Shown: positions 43,927-54,600 of the stretch, piece by piece
Layout: each line of letters opens with the position of its first letter
Position numbering within the stretch: the stretch's first letter is position 1
Source: Deltaproteobacteria bacterium
Lineage (GTDB): Bacteria > Acidobacteriota > Thermoanaerobaculia > Multivoradales > JAHZIX01
Reading direction: 5' to 3'
Assembly: GCA_022601195.1 (NCBI GenBank)
Contig: JAHZIX010000043.1
Location: 26,702 to 90,701 of the forward strand
Length of the DNA: 64,000 bases
The notes under the pieces: model-generated
Told to the model about the DNA's origin: nothing
The model's database searches: none
The model's input: the letters and a program-made list of their open reading frames with translations, nothing else
Made by a program: the position numbers and the translations under genes

Positions 43927-46002
43927 TTAGCCAGTCGCCTTGGCGACAATCTCTTCGCTTACGTTTCTCGGCGCTTGCTGGTAGGAGTCGAACTGCATCG
44001 TGTAGTTCGCCCTCCCCTGGCTGAGCGAGCGCAGGTCCGTTGCATAGCCGAACATCTCGGATAACGGGACTCCGCATCGGATGACTTGCGCACCCGATCG
44101 AGCCTCCATATGTTTCACTCGACCCCGACGGGACGTGATGTCGCCAATGACCTCACCCATGTAATCTTCCGGCGTCACCACTTCCACTTCCATCATCGGC
44201 TCCAAGATCACTGGACGAGCTTTTGTCACAGCAGCCTTGAACGCCATGGAGCCAGCTATCTTAAATGCGGCTTCCGAGGAATCCACATCATGAAAGCTGC
44301 CGTCATACAAATCGACTTCGATTCCAGCTATGGGATACCCGGCCAGAGAGCCCGTTTCCATTGCCTCCCGCATCCCTTGCTCGATGGGCCGAATAAATTC
44401 CTTAGGGATGGCACCGCCCTTGATCTGATCGTTAAAGACAAAGCTGGCCTCCTCAGTAGGCCGCATCCGGATCTTGCAGTGACCATACTGGCCACGCCCA
44501 CCAGACTGCCTAACGAAGCGACCTTCCGATTCAGACTCGCCGGTAATCGTCTCTCGATAGGCAACTTGAGGCCTACCAACATTCGCCCCTACGCTGAACT
44601 CTCGAACCAATCGATCGGTGATGATCTCTAGGTGGAGCTCTCCCATACCTGAAATGAGCGTCTGAGCCGTCTCCGGATCTGTATGAACTCGAAAGGTGGG
44701 ATCCTCTCTCATCAGCTTCCCAAGGGCCACCGCGAGCTTCTCCTGATCTGCCTTTGTTTTCGGCTCGATGGAAACCGCGATTACGGGCTCCGGAAAACTC
44801 ATGGACTCGAGGCTTATGGGAGACCTCTCATCGCATATCGTGTGCCCCGTCGTCACGCCCCGAAGGCCAACGCCCGCCGCGATGTCGCCCGCCCAAACAG
44901 CCTTTATCTCTTCTCGCTTGTTCGCATGCATCTTCAGAAGGCGCCCAATTCGTTCCTTCTTACCTGTAGCAGCATTCAAGATCGCTTGACCGGCTTCGAT
45001 ATGACCAGAGTAGACCCTGAAGTAGGCTAGCTGCCCAACGAACGGATCGGTCATGATCTTAAAGACGAGAGCGGAGAAGGGTTGATCATCGGAGGACTCC
45101 CGTTCGAGAGTCGCTCCCGAGCCAGGATCGGTCCCTTGAATTGGGGGAATCTCAGTAGGGGATGGCAAAAAGGCAACAATGGCATCGAGCAGGGGCTGAA
45201 CACCCTTATTCTTGAAGGCTGACCCACAGAGAACTGGTTGAAGTTTTCCGGCCACCGTTGCCCGCCGGAGAGCTTCTCGAAGCTCTCGATTGGTTACTTC
45301 CTCTCCAGAGAGATATTTCTCTAGGAGTCTGTTATCTGTTTCGGCGATCGCTTCGACCATCTGCTCGCGCTTCTCGTAGGCTTCGTCCTTGTAATCATCG
45401 GGAATGTCGACCAGCTCGTAACTAGAGCCCAGGGCTTCTCCGCTGTAGAAGACACCCTTCATTTGAATCAGGTCGATTACGCCATGAAAATCGGACTCAG
45501 CCCCCCAGGGCAACTGAACCAGCACCGGACTAGCCTTCAGCCGGGAGCGCATCATCGCAACTGTGCGATGGTAGTCGGCTCCCACCCGATCCATCTTGTT
45601 GACAAAGGCAATCCTGGGCACACGATACTTGTCGGCCTGGCGCCAGACTGTTTCAGACTGAGGCTCCACGCCTGCTACGGCATCGAAAACCGCAACAGCT
45701 CCATCCAGCACTCGTAAAGAACGCTCTACCTCAGCGGTGAAGTCCACATGACCGGGAGTATCGATGATATTGATCCGGTGATCATCCCAGAAACAAGTCG
45801 TCGCCGCAGAAGTAATGGTGATGCCCCGCTCTTGCTCCTGGACCATCCAGTCCATAGTAGCGGTCCCCTCATGCACCTCACCAATCTTGTAGCTAATACC
45901 GGTGTAATAAAGTATGCGCTCCGTGGTCGTCGTCTTACCAGCATCAATGTGGGCCATGATGCCGATATTCCGAGTTTCACCTAGAGCTACTTCACGCGTC
46001 AT
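43927..46002 (-). CDS. fusA: Elongation factor G
   Basis: 691 aa, full five-domain translocase. G1 is AHIDAGKTT, G3 'DTPGHVDFT', G4 'NKMD'. 'SGMGELHLEII' and 'MEVEVVTPEDYMGEVIGD' are in domains III and V. Part of rpsL-rpsG-fusA-tuf; 106 bases follow rpsG before its start. Confidence 0.98.
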   Translation of the reverse strand: MTREVALGETRNIGIMAHIDAGKTTTTERILYYTGISYKIGEVHEGTATMDWMVQEQERGITITSAATTCFWDDHRINIIDTPGHVDFTAEVERSLRVLDGAVAVFDAVAGVEPQSETVWRQADKYRVPRIAFVNKMDRVGADYHRTVAMMRSRLKASPVLVQLPWGAESDFHGVIDLIQMKGVFYSGEALGSSYELVDIPDDYKDEAYEKREQMVEAIAETDNRLLEKYLSGEEVTNRELREALRRATVAGKLQPVLCGSAFKNKGVQPLLDAIVAFLPSPTEIPPIQGTDPGSGATLERESSDDQPFSALVFKIMTDPFVGQLAYFRVYSGHIEAGQAILNAATGKKERIGRLLKMHANKREEIKAVWAGDIAAGVGLRGVTTGHTICDERSPISLESMSFPEPVIAVSIEPKTKADQEKLAVALGKLMREDPTFRVHTDPETAQTLISGMGELHLEIITDRLVREFSVGANVGRPQVAYRETITGESESEGRFVRQSGGRGQYGHCKIRMRPTEEASFVFNDQIKGGAIPKEFIRPIEQGMREAMETGSLAGYPIAGIEVDLYDGSFHDVDSSEAAFKIAGSMAFKAAVTKARPVILEPMMEVEVVTPEDYMGEVIGDITSRRGRVKHMEARSGAQVIRCGVPLSEMFGYATDLRSLSQGRANYTMQFDSYQQAPRNVSEEIVAKATG

Positions 46003-46108
46003 GAGTACTTACCAATGCAAACGCCGACAAGGGACAGAGCCATAGACCCTCACCCCTCCCGATACGCCTAGTTTCTTTAGTATTCCGCCTTTGATTCCTA
46101 GGAAATCC

Positions 46109-46579
46109 CTACCAGCGATAGTGCGAGAAGGCCTTATTGGCCTCAGCCATACGGTGGGTATCTTCCTTCTTCTTCACCGCAGCACCCCGACTCTGGGATG
46201 CTTCCATAAGCTCATTGGCCAAGCGAAGATTCATCGTCTTCTCCCCTCGGCTCTTTGCCGCCTGAATCAGCCAGCGCATAGAGAGAGCGAGTTTGCGGCC
46301 AACTCGAACTTCGATTGGGACCTGATAGGTAGACCCACCGACTCGTCGAGATTTCACCTCTACGGCAGGCTTAACATTCTCAACGGCCCGCTTAAAAACC
46401 TTCATCGGGTCATCTTCAGTGCGCTCCTGAATGGTGCGCAGCGCATCGTAAAGAATTCTCTGCGCTGTCGACTTCTTACCGTCCACCATCAAGACGTTGA
46501 TGAACTTAGCCACCAACTGGGAGCTATAGACTGGATCGGGAATAATTTCCCTCTTAGGTACTTCCCTTCGCCTAGGCAT
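46109..46579 (-). CDS. rpsG: 30S ribosomal protein S7
   Basis: 156 aa. 'MPRRREVPKREIIPDPVYSS', 'RRVGGSTYQVPIEVRVGRK' and 'KKKEDTHRMAEANKAFSHYR' (in part) are diagnostic. S7 organises the 16S 3' domain. It lies 17 bases after rpsL. Confidence 0.98.
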   Translation of the reverse strand: MPRRREVPKREIIPDPVYSSQLVAKFINVLMVDGKKSTAQRILYDALRTIQERTEDDPMKVFKRAVENVKPAVEVKSRRVGGSTYQVPIEVRVGRKLALSMRWLIQAAKSRGEKTMNLRLANELMEASQSRGAAVKKKEDTHRMAEANKAFSHYRW

Positions 46580-46596
46580 TTCTCGTCAAACCCCCA

Positions 46597-46971
46597 TCAA
46601 GACTTCGGGCGCTTCGCGCCATATTTGGATCGACTCTGCCTACGATCCTCGACTCCGACAGCATCCAAGGTTCCCCGGATGACGTGATAGCGGACCCCTG
46701 GAAGGTCCTTCACCCTGCCGCCGCGAATCAGAACGATAGAATGCTCTTGTAGATTATGACCCACGCCCGGTATGTAAGTGGTCACCTCAATACCGTTCGT
46801 GAGACGAACACGAGCCACTTTCCTGAGCGCTGAATTGGGCTTTTTTGGAGTCTGGGTGTAGACACGAACACAGACGCCCCGCTTCTGAGGACTACTCTGA
46901 AGAGCAGGACTCTTGGTCTTGGCAACCTGTCTTTCGCGCCCCTTGCGCACGAGCTGATTGATCGTCGGCAT
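46597..46971 (-). CDS. rpsL: 30S ribosomal protein S12
   Basis: 124 aa. The start is ATG 46969-46971 (MPTINQLVRKGRE), behind GAGGAAAC. The two decoding-site loops 'TPKKPNSALRK' and 'RVKDLPGVRYH' carry the wild-type lysines associated with streptomycin sensitivity. First gene of the str operon, with about 165 bases of leader. Confidence 0.98.
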   Translation of the reverse strand: MPTINQLVRKGRERQVAKTKSPALQSSPQKRGVCVRVYTQTPKKPNSALRKVARVRLTNGIEVTTYIPGVGHNLQEHSIVLIRGGRVKDLPGVRYHVIRGTLDAVGVEDRRQSRSKYGAKRPKS

Positions 46972-47138
46972 AGTTTCCTCAAACGAGATCCAGTTAAGCC
47001 CATGCGAATCGCCGCCAACTGGCGGCACACGGGCCGAACACCGTAGAACCGATACTCCGGTTCAGATCCGGCTGCAGTTCGTCTAGTTCTTCTTAGGCGC
47101 CACGGTCCTTGGGGAACCATCGGCGCGAGGTCGGAGCA

Positions 47139-47167
47139 CAGTAACAGACCGAATTGGAAACGGTCAA
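47139..47167 (-). promoter_or_regulatory. Predicted sigma70-type promoter of the str operon
   Basis: On the minus strand, TTGACC (47162-47167) and TTACTG (47139-47144) are separated by exactly 17 bases. The site is about 165 bases before rpsL. The leader between holds a GCCGCC/GGCGGC hairpin at 47011-47026. Confidence 0.55.
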
Positions 47168-47492
47168 TATGGTTCTCCGATGGCGAACTCCCCTCGGGGC
47201 GGAATTCGCATATCCTTGGCTAACCTCGATCAGCCGCAGACCTGCGATCCTAACACGGGACCACTCTATTTCCTAGCCCCAATCTTCTCCTTCTTACTAG
47301 AGAAGACTCGCGAAGCAAGACGGTGGAAGGGACGTTCCCATTGGGGCGATCCCTCCATGAGCCTCACCTCTCAAAACAACTCTGCTGAGGCCTTCAAAGT
47401 AGAGGCCTCGCCACGCAATACTGCTGCACGGCGATGTCTGCTTTTCCAAGAAATGGACAGACCTGAGTTGGCCTCAAACGAACAAGGTCCGA
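47168..47492. other. Spacer between rpoC and the str operon promoter
   Basis: About 325 bases without a credible gene. On the minus strand an imperfect terminator candidate follows rpoC: GAGGCCT/AGGCCTC (47387-47393 and 47403-47409), with TTTTG only some ten bases beyond, so it is weak. The plus-strand open frame here looks random. Confidence 0.4.
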
Positions 47493-50400
47493 TCAGCTCT
47501 TGCTAGCGCTCTGAGGCAGCGCCCGAATGTCCTCGTCGCTCAAATCGAAGAAGAGTTCGTCATCATCTGCCGACTCCTGAGCGTAGATATCCTCTTGGAG
47601 ATGGAAGTCGTGGTAGTGGTCCATCCCGGTGCCCGCCGGAATCAACCTACCGACGATCACATTCTCCTTCAGGCCTCGGAGATAGTCGACTTTGCCACTA
47701 ATGGCAGCCTCAGTAAGGACCCTTGTGGTCTCCTGAAAGCTCGCTGCTGAGATGAAGCTCTCCGTTGACAGAGAGGCTTTGGTGATACCTAGGAGCAGAG
47801 GCCGCCCAACCGCCGGAGCACCCCCGGCTGCGATCACACTGTCGTTCTCTTCCTGGAATAGCCAGCGATCAACCTGCTCATCGATCAGGAATTTCGTATC
47901 CCCGACTTCCTCGATCTTTACCGATCTCATCATCTGGCGGACGATCACCTCGATGTGCTTATCATTGATCTGCACGCTCTGGGAACGGTAGACCTCTTGA
48001 ATCTTATCGACCAGGTACCGCTGAAGCTCTTTCTCTCCCAACACCTGAAGCACATCGTGAGGATTGATTGGGCCATCGATAAGCGGATCGCCCGCACTAA
48101 CCCGTTCGCCATCCTGCACATTGATGTGAATCGAGCGCGGAACCAAATATTCGCGCATCTCGCCCGAGTCACTCTCGACGAGGACTCGACGCATGCCCTT
48201 GTGCACCTCTCCGAGCCGCACGGTACCATCGATCTCTGTAATGATCGCCGGCTCCTTCGGACTCCGAGCCTCGAACAACTCGACGACCCTTGGAAGACCG
48301 CCAGTAATATCCTTGGTTTTCGTCGTCTCACGAGGAATCTTGACGAGAGTATCGCCAGGAAACACCTTCGCTCCGTTACTGACCATCAAGTGAGACCCGG
48401 AAGGCAAGAGATAGCGGCGCTCGACCCCTTCAGAACTGGTGATAAGCACCGCAGGTACTCGTTTTTCATTCTGAGAGGCTTCCACGACAATCTTCTGCGA
48501 AAGACCCGTAACCTTATCCGTTTCCTCTCGGACGTTCTCGCCCTCCACGATATCCAGGTACTCAGTAGTACCTCCAATCTCGGAGAGAATTGCGTAGGTG
48601 AAAGGATCCCATTCAACCAGCTCCATCCCAGGAGTGACCTGATCTCCTTCATGTACCAGCAGATGAGAGCCATAAGTAAGAGCATAGCGCTCTAATTCGC
48701 GCCCCTTCGGATCCAGCAAGACCAACTTACCGTTCCGATTGATCACAACGAGGTCACCCTCTTTACTCTCGACTGTTGTCACATTGAGGAACTTCACTGT
48801 ACCGGGATTGGTGGCAGCGTGCTTCGACTGTTCCGAAACTCGACTCGCCGTTCCTCCAAAGTGGAAGGTCCGCATGGTCAACTGGGTTCCGGGTTCACCG
48901 ATTGACTGCGCAGCAATGACGCCAACAGCCTCGCCAATCTCGACCATCTTCCCGGTGGCTAGGTTTCGGCCGTAGCAGCTAGCACAAACTCCTCGCCGGG
49001 TCTCGCAAGTCAGAACGGAGCGAATTTTCACTCGTTCTATTCCAGAAGACTGAACCGAGTTGGCGAGCGCCTCTGAAATCTCTTGACCAACAGAGACGAG
49101 CTCCTCGCCACTCATTGGATCGTAGATATCTTCCTGGCTAACCCTGCCGACGATCCGATCTCGCAAGGCCTCGAGGATTTCGCCCCCCTCCATGATGGCG
49201 GTTACGTAAATCCCATCTATCGTGTCGCAATCGATCTCATTGATGATGACATCTTGAGCCACATCAACAAGCCTTCTCGTTAGGTACCCGGAATCGGCGG
49301 TCTTCAGGGCTGTATCTGCCAACCCTTTCCGAGCACCGTGGGTGGAAATGAAATACTGCAACACTGAGAGACCTTCTCTGAAGTTCGCGGTAATGGGGGT
49401 CTCAATGACCTCGCCCGATGGCTTGGACATCAAACCACGCATTCCCGCCAACTGCCGAACCTGCTCACGAGAGCCACGAGCCCCTGAGTCAGCCATCATG
49501 TTGATTGGATTGAACTCGCCAGAGGCCAGCTCAACCTTCTTCATCTCTTCAAACATCTCTTCTGACACTTGCTCCGTCGCCCTGTGCCAAATATCGATGA
49601 TCTTGTTGTGGCGTTCTCCAGCTGTAATGACACCAGCGGAACGTTGCTTCTCAATCTCAATCACGCTGGTATTGGCCGAGTCCAGAAGATCCTGTTTCGA
49701 ATCTGGAATCACCATGTCATCTACACCGATAGAGATCCCAGCCTTCGTAGCGTAGAAGAAAGTGACTTCCTTGATGTCGTCCAGCATTTTGACTGTGAGG
49801 TCATTGCCCAGACGAACGAAACAGAAGCCTACGAGATCCTGCAAGCCCCGCTTCTTCAACAAGCCATTGACGAAAGGAATCTCATTGGGAAGATGCAAGT
49901 TGAGGATGACCCTACCGACGGTCGTCTCGACGATCTGGCGATCCAGCTCTTCGATCTCAGCATGCATGATGTCCTGGTTACTGTACTGAGTCTCCAGGTT
50001 TATATATTTGCCAGAATATCGAACCTTGATCGTACTGAGCGTCTCTACCTCTCCCGCCTCAAGCGCGAGGAGTACCGAATCGAAATCCGGGAAGATTCGC
50101 CCTTCTCCCTTTGCATTTGGCTTCCGAAGGGTCAGGTAGTAGCCGCCGAGGACCAAATCTTGACTAGGAACTGCCAGCGGGCGACCGTGGGCGGGACTCA
50201 AGATATTGTTGGCAGCCAGCATCAAGACCTTACTCTCGATTTGAGCCTTCGGAGAAAGCGGTACATGTACCGCCATCTGATCACCATCAAAGTCTGCGTT
50301 AAAAGCTGCGCAAACGAGTGGGTGAATCTTGATGGCCTTTCCCTCGGTCAAGACCGGTTGAAATGCTTGGATCCCAAGTCGGTGAAGAGTGGGCGCACGG

Positions 50401-51674
50401 TTCAGCAACACAGGATGATCTGCGATGACCTCCTCTAGTGCATCCCAAACCTCATCCACTTCTTGCTCTACCAACTCTTTGGCAGCCTTGATGGTACCCA
50501 CCAAGCCCTTTTCTTCGAGACGGTTGTAGATAAAGGGCTTGAACAGCTCCAGAGCCATCTTTTTGGGAAGACCACACTGCTTCAGCTTGAGGTCGGGGCC
50601 GACAACGATGACGGAGCGACCGGAGTAGTCAACTCTCTTTCCAAGTAGATTCTGCCGGAAGCGACCCTGCTTACCTTTGAGCGTATCCGACAGAGACTTC
50701 AAGGGTCGGTTGTTCGAGCCTTTGAGGACTCTACCTCTTCGACCGTTGTCAAAGAGTGCATCCACAGCCTCTTGAAGCATCCGCTTTTCGTTGCGAACGA
50801 TCACTTCGGGAGCACGGAGCTCGAGCAACTTCTTTAAGCGGTTGTTACGGTTGATCACTCTTCGGTAGAGATCGTTCAAATCGCTAGTAGCAAACCGCCC
50901 ACCATCCAAGGGCACCAAAGGCCTGAGCTCTGGCGGTATAACGGGAATTACATCGAGGATCATCCACTCGGGCCGGTGTCCGCTGCGGCGAAATGCATCA
51001 ACCACCTTCAGCCGCTTCGCCGCCTTCAGGCGCCGAATCTGACTAGTTTCGGTGCGCATTACAATGCGTAGCTCTTCAGCTAGCTCTTCTACCTCAATGG
51101 TAGCCAAGAGCTCCTTGATAGCCTCAGCTCCCATACGCGCCTTGAAGGTGCCGTCGCCATACTCGTCTCGCACTTCCCGGAAACGCTCTTCTGAAAGAAG
51201 CTCTTTTTCTTTCAGCTCGGTTTCACCGGGATCCAGGACCACGTAGCTCTCGAAATAGAGAATCCTCTCCAGGTCCCGCAGACTAATGTCCAGCAGATGT
51301 CCTATTCGACTTGGTAGGCCCTTGAAGAACCACACATGAGAAACTGGGCAGGCAAGCTCAATATGGCCCATCCGCTCTCGGCGGACTCTCGACCGGGTTA
51401 CTTCCACTCCACATTTGTCGCACACGACGCCTCTGTGCTTCATGCGCTTATATTTTCCGCACAAGCACTCCCAATCGGTCACCGGACCGAAGATCTTCGC
51501 ACAGAACAGGCCATCCCTCTCGGGTTTGAAAGTCCGATAGTTGATCGTCTCCGGCTTAGTTACCTCGCCATAGCTCCAGGAGCGAATGCGCTCCGGCGAA
51601 GCCACAGAAATCTTGATTGCGTTGAAATCCCGCAAGGGGGTTTGGGCCTTCTCGAAACTAGTCAGTGGTTGCAA
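47493..51674 (-). CDS. rpoC: RNA polymerase beta-prime subunit
   Basis: 1393 aa. It starts with TTG (51672-51674), seven bases after AGGAGG; no ATG is near. The N-terminal zinc ribbon (CLCGKYKRMKHRGVVCDKC), catalytic NADFDGDQMAVH, and the second zinc site (CETRRGVCASCYG) are intact. It forms the catalytic cleft with RpoB, 12 bases upstream. The C-terminus ends in an acidic extension (QESADDDELFFDLSDEDI). Confidence 0.98.
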   Translation of the reverse strand: MQPLTSFEKAQTPLRDFNAIKISVASPERIRSWSYGEVTKPETINYRTFKPERDGLFCAKIFGPVTDWECLCGKYKRMKHRGVVCDKCGVEVTRSRVRRERMGHIELACPVSHVWFFKGLPSRIGHLLDISLRDLERILYFESYVVLDPGETELKEKELLSEERFREVRDEYGDGTFKARMGAEAIKELLATIEVEELAEELRIVMRTETSQIRRLKAAKRLKVVDAFRRSGHRPEWMILDVIPVIPPELRPLVPLDGGRFATSDLNDLYRRVINRNNRLKKLLELRAPEVIVRNEKRMLQEAVDALFDNGRRGRVLKGSNNRPLKSLSDTLKGKQGRFRQNLLGKRVDYSGRSVIVVGPDLKLKQCGLPKKMALELFKPFIYNRLEEKGLVGTIKAAKELVEQEVDEVWDALEEVIADHPVLLNRAPTLHRLGIQAFQPVLTEGKAIKIHPLVCAAFNADFDGDQMAVHVPLSPKAQIESKVLMLAANNILSPAHGRPLAVPSQDLVLGGYYLTLRKPNAKGEGRIFPDFDSVLLALEAGEVETLSTIKVRYSGKYINLETQYSNQDIMHAEIEELDRQIVETTVGRVILNLHLPNEIPFVNGLLKKRGLQDLVGFCFVRLGNDLTVKMLDDIKEVTFFYATKAGISIGVDDMVIPDSKQDLLDSANTSVIEIEKQRSAGVITAGERHNKIIDIWHRATEQVSEEMFEEMKKVELASGEFNPINMMADSGARGSREQVRQLAGMRGLMSKPSGEVIETPITANFREGLSVLQYFISTHGARKGLADTALKTADSGYLTRRLVDVAQDVIINEIDCDTIDGIYVTAIMEGGEILEALRDRIVGRVSQEDIYDPMSGEELVSVGQEISEALANSVQSSGIERVKIRSVLTCETRRGVCASCYGRNLATGKMVEIGEAVGVIAAQSIGEPGTQLTMRTFHFGGTASRVSEQSKHAATNPGTVKFLNVTTVESKEGDLVVINRNGKLVLLDPKGRELERYALTYGSHLLVHEGDQVTPGMELVEWDPFTYAILSEIGGTTEYLDIVEGENVREETDKVTGLSQKIVVEASQNEKRVPAVLITSSEGVERRYLLPSGSHLMVSNGAKVFPGDTLVKIPRETTKTKDITGGLPRVVELFEARSPKEPAIITEIDGTVRLGEVHKGMRRVLVESDSGEMREYLVPRSIHINVQDGERVSAGDPLIDGPINPHDVLQVLGEKELQRYLVDKIQEVYRSQSVQINDKHIEVIVRQMMRSVKIEEVGDTKFLIDEQVDRWLFQEENDSVIAAGGAPAVGRPLLLGITKASLSTESFISAASFQETTRVLTEAAISGKVDYLRGLKENVIVGRLIPAGTGMDHYHDFHLQEDIYAQESADDDELFFDLSDEDIRALPQSASKS

Positions 51675-51686
51675 CGTCCTACCTCC

Positions 51687-54600
51687 TTACGCTTTCAGGA
51701 GTTCTACGTCCAGGCACAGGCTTTGAAGTTCCCGGACAAGAACGTTGAATGATTCCGGGAGACCTGGGTCGTCCGGAACATCGCCCTTAACAATTGCTTC
51801 ATAGATCTTGCTCCGGCCTTCGACGTCGTCACTCTTGACGGTGAGAAGTTCCTGCAAGGTGTATGCGGCTCCATAGGCCTCCAAGGCCCATACTTCCATC
51901 TCTCCGAAACGCTGACCACCGAATTGGGCCTTACCACCCAACGGTTGCTGAGTGATGAGAGAATACGGCCCGATCGAACGGGCGTGGATCTTGTCATCGA
52001 CGAGATGGGAGAGTTTCAACATATAGATGTAACCCACGGTCACTTTCTGCTCAAACTGCTCGCCAGTTACCCCATCACTCAACGTTGTCTTGCCAGACAG
52101 CGGAAGACTAGCCTCCTTCAGAAGGTCCTTGATCTGCACCTCTCTTACGCCATCGAAAACAGGAGTCGCAAAGTGCAACCCAAGAACGCGACCGGCCCAA
52201 CCAAGATGAGTCTCAAGAATCTGTCCGACGTTCATACGGCTAGGAACACCTAGGGGATTAAGTACGATCTCGACCGGAGAGCCATCTGGCATATACGGCA
52301 TGTCTTCCTCAGGAAGAATCCGTGAAATCACACCCTTGTTTCCATGTCGCCCCGCCATCTTGTCGCCTACCTGAAGCTTCCGTTTCATGGCCACGAAGAC
52401 CTTGACGAGCTTGATTACGCCGGGAGGAAGTTCATCTCCTTTTTGAAGAAGAGCGATTCGCTCTTCATTCACCTGGTGCAGGACTTCGACATGGGAGTCC
52501 GTCTTCTTGTAGATCGCTGAGATTTGACCTCCCAGTTTAGGATCCTTGAGCGGCAGCCGTAGTACTTCTTCTCGAGTCAACTGCTCGAGCAAGGTCTGCC
52601 CGATCTCGTTCCCTGCTTCCAGCAGCACATCCCCATTGTGGGCTACAACCGATTTCGCCACCTTCTGCTCTGCCAGGAGATCGCGAATCTTCTTGTTCCG
52701 CTCTTCGGTCAGAATCCGCACTTCGTCCTTGATGTTTTTCTGAAGACGGTCGATCTCGTCCTGTTCGATCTCTGCAGCGCGGAGGTCCTTCTCGACTCCC
52801 TTTCGAGAGAAGATCTTCACATCCACCACGGTCCCATCGATTCCGGGAGGCACCTTGAGACTGGCATCTCGAACGTCGCCAGCTTTTTCGCCAAAGATAG
52901 CTCGAAGAAGCTTCTCTTCTGGAGTCAGCTGCGTCTCTCCTTTGGGAGTAACCTTCCCAACAAGAATATCGCCCGCCTTGACGGTAGCTCCGATTCGAAT
53001 AATTCCGCTTTCGTCCAGATCCTTCAGCGCTGACTCGGAGACATTGGGAATATCCCGAGTGATTTCTTCCGGGCCCAATTTGGTATCACGAGCTTCAATC
53101 TCGAACTCCTCGATGTGGATAGAGGTGTAGTAATCCTCTCTAACCAGCTTCTCTGAGACGAGAATTGCATCCTCGAAGTTATAGCCACGCCAAGGCATGA
53201 AGGCCACCAGGACGTTCCTACCGAGCGCTAGCTCCCCTTCTTCTGTGCAGGGGCCATCCGAAAGAACCTCGCCCTTACGGACTCGCTGCCCCTCCTGAAC
53301 CACCGGCTTCTGAGTAATACAGGTGTTCTGGTTCGACCGCCTAAACTTCGTCAGCTGGTAGATGTCAGCGCCGAATTCCTTGGCCTCCCCAGTATCCGCA
53401 TCCTCTCCTTCTACCCGGACGATGATGCGCTCTGCATCGACAGAGTCGACCACGCCGCCACGCTGGCAAAGGACTACCGCTCCTGAGTCCTGTGCAACGA
53501 TGGCCTCGAGACCCGTTCCCACAATAGGTGCCTCGCTGCGCAAAAGGGGCACAGCTTGTCTCTGCATATTGGAACCCATCAAGGCACGGTTCGCATCATC
53601 ATTCTCAAGGAATGGGATCAAGGCAGCAGCTACCGACACAAGCTGTTTGGGACTGATATCCATGTAGTCCACAAGGTCCCGTTCGACGGTAACGAAATCG
53701 CCTCCTGCTCGGGCGATCACTCGCTCCTCCGCCAACATTCCGTCTGAAGCGATGGGAGCGTTCGCCTGAGCGATGATGTATTTCTCTTCTTCCCATGCTG
53801 AGAGATAGAAAGCGAAAGGCTCTGCTGCGACCCTATCTCTCTCCGCCTTCAAGGTCGTATTGGCGACCTCCAGCTCCTTGCGAGTCACGATTTGCCCGAG
53901 CTTGAAAGGTCCCTTGCCGACCTGCACCACTCGAAAGTGATCCAAAACCTCTCCGTTATCGACCCTCTTGTAGGGGCTCTCGATAAACCCATAGTCGTTG
54001 ATCCGGGCATAGGTGGCCAGAGAAGAGATCAAACCAATATTGGGCCCTTCAGGAGTTTCGATGGGGCAAATCCGGCCATAGTGAGTAGCATGAACATCTC
54101 GCACTTCAAAGCCAGCTCGCTCCCTAGAAAGCCCTCCAGGACCTAGGGCGGAGAGCCGTCTTTTGTGCGTAACCTCTGATAGGGGGTTCGTTTGGTCCAT
54201 GAACTGGGAAAGTTGCGAGGAGCCAAAAAACTCCTTCACCGCAGCGATGACGGGCTTGGAATTGATCAAGTCATGAGGCATCGCAGAGTCGATGTCCTGA
54301 TGGACAGACATTTTCTCTTTGATAGCCCGCTCCATCCGAACCAGCCCAACTCGGAACTGATTCTCGAGAAGCTCACCCACTGCCCGGACCCGACGATTAC
54401 CGAGGTTGTCAATGTCGTCAACCCGTCCAATATCCTTTTGCAGCCGAAGGAGATAACCGATCACTCGGAAAAAATCATCTGCCGAGAGAGTTTTCTGCTC
54501 TACAGGTACCTCGGTATCCAGCTTGATATTGAACTTGAAGCGGCCAACTCGAGAAAAATCGTACCTCTTTGCATCGAAGAACATTCCGTAGAACAGCGAC

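Noticed and set aside
47180..47506. 108-codon plus-strand frame between rpoC and rpsL
   Set aside because: No ribosome binding site, random composition, and it overlaps the rpoC end and the str promoter region.
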